A stretch of 64,000 nt of DNA from positions 1 through 64,000 of the forward strand of contig JAUCBJ010003840.1 of assembly GCA_032718475.1 (NCBI GenBank), given 5' to 3'. A program made the translations under genes and the position numbers. The DNA comes from Nemertoderma westbladi. Its lineage: Eukaryota; Xenacoelomorpha; Nemertodermatida; Nemertodermatidae. Below, one piece after another: positions 50,329 to 64,000 of the stretch. The notes under the pieces were generated by a model that made no database searches, was not told where the DNA came from, and was given only the letters and a program-made list of their open reading frames with translations. Numbering within the stretch: the stretch's first letter is position 1; the number at the start of each line of letters is the position of its first letter.

Positions 50329-51702
50329 ATGGACCCAAATAACTATAGAGGTATCGCTCTTATCTGTGTTTTCCTAAAATTATTAACCTCCATACTAAAC
50401 AAACGGGTTCAACGGAACATATCCCACCTGTTCCCAGATGAGCAATATGGATTTATACCAGGGAGATCAAATATGCAAGCAATAAGGAAACTCGTCTCAG
50501 ATATTAACAAAGCCCTTCACTCAAAAGAAGACCGTGTAATGTATGTAGCCTTTGTTGATTTTAAAAAGGCATTCGACCTAGTGAACCGAGCCTTGCTCCT
50601 TGGCAAGATATATAACGATTTCGAAATAAAGGGGAAATTATTCGGCTTCATTAAGGCATTATTAACAAATACAATAAAAATATCCGACGGTTTCAGCCTA
50701 TCAAAACCGATCACACAGTTGCGAGGAATTCTGCAAGGAGACTCATTCTCCCCAACTTGCTTCATAATTTTTATTACCAGCCTCGCAACTGCACTCCGTG
50801 CAATATCGAGAGCGATACGATTCATATTCTTTGCGGACGATCTAGCCTTTTATTCTTCGAATCCACAAGTTATCCAACGCGGTCTTGATGTCCTAGAAGA
50901 ATGGTGTATAAATAATTCAATGGAAGTGAACCTCTCTAAAACAAAAATAATGAAGTTCCGTAAAGGTGGCCGGCTGTGTATTAACGATAAATTCTACTAC
51001 GGGGGAAAAGAAGTTCTCATCTGCAATGAATACGAATATCTTGGCATAACCTTGCAACCGACCCTCACTTTTACCAAACATGTTAACAAAAGAAAGCGGA
51101 AATCTTATGCAGCGATTGGTTGTCTTCGAAATTTAAACAGACTGTCAATATGTACCGCAATGAAGATCTTCGCAATGAAAATACAGCCAATGGTATCATA
51201 TGGTCTTGTAGAGATCGGTTGCTTCTTTACAGTTGCACACATGAAAGAACTGGATAAAATCAAATCAAAGTTTATTAAAAGGGTGCTCTCCCTACCATCC
51301 AACGCATCGACAACCATGGCCATTAAAGCTATAGGAGAAAAAACATTCATTGAAGATCTCCTTATCGTAAACCCCACGCTATTCAACCCTACAGCATTAG
51401 ACCAATATCGCTCTTACCGAACCGAACGCACAGAAAACTTCAACCGGCAGGGTTACACAAGGGGCCCAGCCTTCACAACTTCGAGTTGGAAATCCTCACA
51501 GCAGAGAAACCGGCACACTGTCACCAGGGCAACCGCCCATGGGTTTCACTACCTCATCTGCTTGACCTGCACCCCTTTCCACGAGCTGTCATCGCAATGT
51601 ATTTGTAAATATTGTAAGAACTCAGCCGTGGACAGATACCACGCTCTCAACTGCGATTGCTGCCCCTCTCTGACAGAACTGGCCAGCCACCCATATCACT
51701 AA
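50329..51702 (+). pseudogene. LINE reverse transcriptase, 457-codon open frame, 5'-truncated
   Basis: Non-LTR reverse transcriptase: 'NNYRGIALICVFLKLL', 'YGFIPGRSNMQAI', 'VAFVDFKKAFDLVNR', 'LRGILQGDSFSPTCF', active site 'FFADDLAFYS', 'MEVNLSKTKIMKF', 'YEYLGITLQ', ending in a Cys/His tail ('CICKYCKN..DRYHALNC'). The frame is intact from before the first reverse-transcriptase block to the end, but no endonuclease domain precedes it, so it is probably 5'-truncated and cannot move alone. Relative of 11,955-12,860. Confidence 0.9.
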
Positions 51703-51917
51703 AAGAAAATTGGTTCTCCACAGCCATGAGACTTTGATATTCGTACTGAATCGTATTTCACTCCAACTAATTGTAAAATTTTTTAATTAATTTTAAACTT
51801 ATTGCTCCACCTGTATATTGCTATTTTTAACAATTTTAAAAGAATAAACCTTTTACCCCGTTTAGGGGTGCACCTTGTTTTAAAAAAAATTATTAACATT
51901 AACACGCTACATTATCG

Positions 51918-51998
51918 TATACATACGTACGTACATACATACATACATTATCATACACACGTATTATCATACGTACATACATACATACGTACATTATC
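51918..51998. repeat. (CATA/ACGT)n microsatellite
   Basis: Imperfect 'cgtacatacatacatac' runs after the LINE; may be the LINE's simple-repeat tail or independent. Confidence 0.8.
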
Positions 51999-52100
51999 AC
52001 GCTAATGAAGCGTGATTTACCTCGAATTCCTGAGTACATTAATATACCCCGCAATAGAAAAATGTTTTGTTTTTTTCTTCCGTGTTGTTGAAATTACTTA

Positions 52101-52168
52101 TTACCGTAATCGCTACTTACCGTAATCGCTACTTACCGTAATCGCTACTTACCGTAATCGCTACTTAC
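52101..52168. repeat. 16-bp tandem repeat, 4.25 copies, minus strand GTAAGTAGCGATTACG
   Basis: On the minus strand each unit opens with a perfect consensus 5' splice site intron start, GTAAGT. It follows directly on an open stretch (52,169-52,232), so it has the same look as the donor-seeded arrays of calpain and TDH, but no gene is identified here. Confidence 0.9.
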
Positions 52169-52232
52169 ATTCCACATAATCTTGCGATATTGAGCCACGC
52201 CAACACGGAATCCACCGACAAAATAAACCGGC
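52169..52232 (-). other. possible exon, unidentified
   Basis: About 64 bases wedged between two arrays, GC-richer than both. Open in all three minus-strand frames; one reads '..VYFVGGFRVGVAQYRK'. On the minus strand it would end at a GTAAGT donor. No family recognised; plus-strand frames hit stops before a donor. Confidence 0.25.
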
Positions 52233-55200
52233 TCCAATGATATAAGGTACGTAACGGATTTATTCTATAAGGTACGTAGCGGATCCAATGATATAAGGTA
52301 CGTAACGGATCCAATGATATAAGATACGTAACGGATCCAATGATATAAGGTACGTAACGGATTTATTCTATAAGGTACGTAACGGATTTAATGATATAAG
52401 GTACGTAACGGATCCAATGATATAAGGTACGTAACGGATCCAATGATATAAGGTACGTAACGGATTTATTCTATAAGGTACGTAACGGATTTAATGATAT
52501 AAGGTACGTAACGGATCCAATGATATAAGGTACGTAACGGATCCAATGATATAAGATACGTAACGGATCCAATGATATAAGGTACGTAACGGATCCAATG
52601 ATATAAGGTACGTAACGGATCCAATGATATAAGATACGTAACGGATCCAATGATATAAGGTACGTAACGGATCCAATGATATAAGGTACGTAACGGACTT
52701 ATTATATAAGGCACGTAACGGATCCAATGATATAAGGTACGCAACGGATCCAATGATATAAGGTACGTAACGGATCCAATGATATAAGATACGTAACGGA
52801 TCCAATGATATAAGGTACGTAACGGATTTATTCTATAAGGTACGTAACGGATTTAATGATATAAGGTACGTAACGGATCCAATGATATAAGGTACGTAAC
52901 GGATCCAATGATATAAGATACGTAACGGATCCAATGATATAAGGTACGTAACGGATCCAATGATATAAGGTACGTAACGGATCCAATGATATAAGATACG
53001 TAACGGATCCAATGATATAAGGTACGTAACGGATCCAATGATATAAGGTACGTAACGGACTTATTATATAAGGCACGTAACGGATCCAATGATATAAGGT
53101 ACGCAACGGATCCAATGATATAAGGTACGTAACGGATCCAATGATATAAGGTACGTAACGGATCCAATGATATAAGGTACGTAACGGACTTATTATATAA
53201 GGCACGTAACGGATCCAATGATATAAGGTACGTAACGGACTTATTATATAAGGCACGTAACGGATCCAATGATATAAGGTACGTAACGGATCCAATGATA
53301 TAAGGTACGTAACGGATCCAATGATATAAGGTACGTAACGGATCCAATTATATAAGGTACGTAACAGACTTATTATATAAGGCACGTAACGGATCCAATG
53401 ATATAAGGTACGTAACGGATCCAATTATATAAGGTACGTAACGGATCCAATGATATAAGGTACGTAACGGATTTATTATATAAGGTACGTAACGGATCCA
53501 ATGATATAAGGTACGTAAGGGATCCAATGATATAAGGTACGTAACGGATCCAAGGATATAAGGTACGTAACGGATTTAATGATATAAGGTACGTAACGGA
53601 TTTAATGATATAAGGTACCTTAACGGATCCAATGATATAAGGTACGTAACGGATCCAATGATATAAGGTACGTAACGGATCCAATGATATAAGGTACGTA
53701 ACGGACTTATTATATAAGGTACGTAACGGATCCAATGATATAAGGTACGTAACGGATCCAATGATATAAGGTACGTAACGGATCCAATGATATAAGGTAC
53801 GTAACGGATCCAAAGATATAAGGTACGTAACGGATCCAAAGATATAAGGTACGTAACGGATCCAATGATATAAGGTACGTAACGGATCCAATGATATAAG
53901 GTACGTAACGGATCCAATGATATAAGGTACGTAACGGATCCAATGATATAAGGTACGTAACGGATCCAATGATATAAGGTACGTAACGGATTTAATGATA
54001 TAAGGTACGTAACGGACTTATTATATAAGGTACGTAACGGATCCAGTGATATAAGGTACGTAACGGATCCAATGATATAAGGTACGTAACGGATCCAATG
54101 ATATAAGGTACGTAACGGATCCAATGATATAAGGTACGTAACGGATCCAATGATATAAGGTACGTAACGGATCCAATGATATAAGGTACGTAACGGATCC
54201 AATGATATAAGGTACGTAACGGATCCAATGATATAAGGTACGTAACGGATCCAATGATATAAGGTACGTAACGGACTTATTATATAAGGTACGTAACGGA
54301 TCCAATGATATAAGGTACGTAACGGATCCAATGATATAAGGTACGTAACGGATCCAATGATATAAGGTACGTAACGGATCCAATGATATAAGGTACGTAA
54401 CGGATCCAATGATATAAGGTACGTAACGGATCCAATGTTATAAGGTACGTAACGGACTTATTATATAACGTACGTAACGGATCCAATGATATAAGGTACG
54501 TAGCGGATCCAATGATATAAGGTACGTAACGGATCCAATGATATAAGGTACGTAACGGATGCAATGATATAAGGTACGCAACGGATCCAATGATATAAGG
54601 TACGTAATGGATCCAATGATATAAGGTACGCAACGGATCCAATGATATTAGGTACGTAACGGATCCAATGATATAAGGTACGTAACGGATCCAATGATAT
54701 AAGGTACGTAACGGATCCAATGATATAAGGTACGTAACGGATCCAATGATATAAGGTACGTAACGGATCCAATGATATAAGGTACGTAACGGATTTAATA
54801 ATATAAGGTACGTAACGGATCCAATGATATAAGGTACGTAACGGATTTAATGATATAAGGTACGTAACGGATCCAATGATATAAGGTACGTAACGGATTT
54901 AATGATATAAGGTACGTAACGGATCCAATGATATAAGGTACGTAACGGATCCAATGATATAAGGTACGTAACGAATCCAATGATATAAGGTACGTAACGG
55001 ATCCAATGATGTAAGGTACGTAACGGACTTATTATATAAGGTACGTAACGGATCCAATGATATAAGGTACGTAACGGATCCAATGATATAAGGTACGTAA
55101 CGGATTTATTCTATAAGATACGTAACGGGTTTATTCTATAAGGTACGTAACGGATCCAATGATATAAGGTACGTAACGGATCCAATGATATAAGGTACGT

Positions 55201-55700
55201 AACGGATTTAATGATATAAGGTACGTAACGGATCCAATGATATAAGGTACGTAACGGATCCAATGATATAAGGTACGTAACGGATTTATTATATAAGGTA
55301 CGTAACGGATTTAATGATATAAGGTACGTAACGGATTTATTCTATAAGGTACGTAACGGATTTATTCTATAAGGTACGTAACGGATTTAATGATATAAGG
55401 TACGTAACGAATTTATTCTATAAGGTACGTAACGGATTTATTCTATAAAGTACGTAACGGGTCCAATGATATAAAGTACGTAACGGATCCAATGATATAA
55501 GGTACGTAACGGATTTAATTATATAAGGTACGTAACGGATCCAATGATATAAGGTACGTAACGGATCCAATGATATAAGGTACGTAACGGATCCAATGAT
55601 ATAAGGTACGTAACGGATCCAATGATATAAAGTACGTAACGGATCCAATGATATAAGGTACGTAACGGATTGATTCTATAAGGTACGTAACGGATTTATT
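52232..55700. repeat. 26-bp minisatellite, about 133 copies, with a 362-bp higher-order repeat
   Basis: Unit 'ggatccaatgatataaggta' + 'cgtaac'; a 25-bp variant has 'tttattctataagg'. Each unit has AAG|GTACGT on the plus strand, a strong donor-like site. A block with several rare variants (52,461, 52,694, 52,741) recurs 362 bases later (52,823, 53,056, 53,103). Minus-strand frames through it are artefacts. Confidence 0.97.
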
Positions 55701-55701
55701 C

Positions 55702-55777
55702 CTATCTGGCTTTAGTGCAGAATCAGAGGGACACCATGGACGCCCTGAGGATGATCTTCGACGCGCCGAAAAGGTTT
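55702..55777 (+). other. possible exon, unidentified
   Basis: Directly after the 26-bp array the plus strand reads 'YLALVQNQRDTMDALRMIFD' then 'APKR' with G/C at nearly all third codon positions, unlike the AT-rich flanks. A pyrimidine-rich 'ctggctttag' could be an acceptor and 'aaaag|gtttac' a weak donor. It also contains 'accATGG', a good start context. No family recognised. Confidence 0.35.
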
Positions 55778-56444
55778 ACAAAATTTTTTTTAGATATTTA
55801 GATTTAGATATTATTTGTATCTTATTATCGTTAAATTAATAATAAATTAATAAATTAATTCATTCGTTTAACTGCATTCTTAATTATTAGTAGATATACA
55901 TTTTATAATTAATTATTTTAGCTATTTTATAAGTTATTAATTCCATATGTTGGATTAAAGAATATAATTACAATAAATTAAATTAACCCAATGTTTCATA
56001 GAGGGATTGTATGTGAGTTTAAGGTAGTATAGATTGTTGTACGTCGGTTGAATGAAAACATACAAGATTTATAAAATTGTTGGCTCAGTTTTACTATAAG
56101 ACTCCCTTTATGATCATAGCCGATCACAAAGTAACAACTAGCAATTCTCTCATCTTTCAATATTTACTGAGCTACTTCCATGTTTGAACGCGTTTATGTG
56201 CCATTGTACCAAACAAGCCTTGCTGGGTACTACTTCCAAGACCCCTTTTTTTTCGAAATACCAAAAAGTGTATTAGGTTGTTAAATACATTATGTGAAGT
56301 ATTAAATGCAATAAATATATACCATATATAAATATTAATATAAAAGAACTATGAAATACAACTATACCATACTGTAGAAGTTGTACACTACACAGTTACT
56401 TTATTGATAAATGCTAAGGCTAATTAATTTGTCTATAGTTGTTG
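55778..56444. other. AT-rich sequence downstream of TDH
   Basis: Contains the probable 3' UTR of TDH. No further gene seen. Confidence 0.45.

Positions 56445-64000
<7,556 letters not shown>

Noticed and set aside
52466-55648. Minus-strand frames with DPLRTLYHWIRYVPYIIGS repeats
   Set aside because: Translation of the 26-bp array; no independent evidence of a gene.

Overview
This is animal nuclear DNA, probably from an invertebrate. The genes have spliceosomal introns with GT..AG borders, and the repeats are typical of metazoans: Penelope-like, Ty3/gypsy and LINE reverse-transcriptase remnants, tRNA-derived SINEs, and long minisatellites. The phylum cannot be read safely from the sequence. 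There are no bacterial-type operons, and I saw no rRNA or functional tRNA genes.

Layout. 1-16,100 is a graveyard of mobile elements: an inverted-repeat pair, a 1.55-kb tandem duplication that cuts a gypsy integrase region, a broken gypsy element with its 3' LTR sitting inside a Penelope-like element, three LINE remnants and a SINE. 18,172-20,109 is a 45-bp minisatellite. 20,708-46,892 (minus strand) is a calpain-5-like gene, rebuilt here as 13 exons plus one alternative exon in matching splice phases. Intron 4-3 of that gene (35,727-44,806) holds an intronless, intact SAC1 phosphoinositide phosphatase gene on the opposite strand. 48,880-50,095 is a G/C-rich inverted-repeat element, 50,329-51,702 a LINE reverse transcriptase, and 52,232-55,700 a 26-bp minisatellite. 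56,445-63,444 (minus strand) is the complete mitochondrial L-threonine 3-dehydrogenase gene (TDH), seven exons, 359 codons.

Most striking pattern. About 17 kb (roughly a quarter) of the window is minisatellite. Four of these arrays do not sit at random: their repeat unit is made from the last 10-40 bases of a coding exon plus the first bases of the following intron, so the 5' splice site itself has been tandemly amplified into the intron (TDH exons 3 and 6; calpain exons 4 and 11). A fifth exon (calpain 8) has a tetranucleotide array starting 16 bases after its donor. I found no array seeded on a 3' splice site. In all four exon-derived cases, reading past the first donor meets a stop within the first unit, so the exon-proximal donor must be the one used for full-length protein.

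Other points: two alternative-looking exons for the same part of calpain domain III (both phase 0-0, different sequence), an N-terminal hydrophobic extension on the calpain, higher-order duplications inside the 14-bp and 26-bp arrays, more than ten long G/C homopolymers, and a SINE that landed inside a minisatellite. The genes do not form a common pathway: TDH is threonine catabolism in mitochondria, SAC1 is PI4P turnover at ER/Golgi, calpain is a regulatory cysteine protease.
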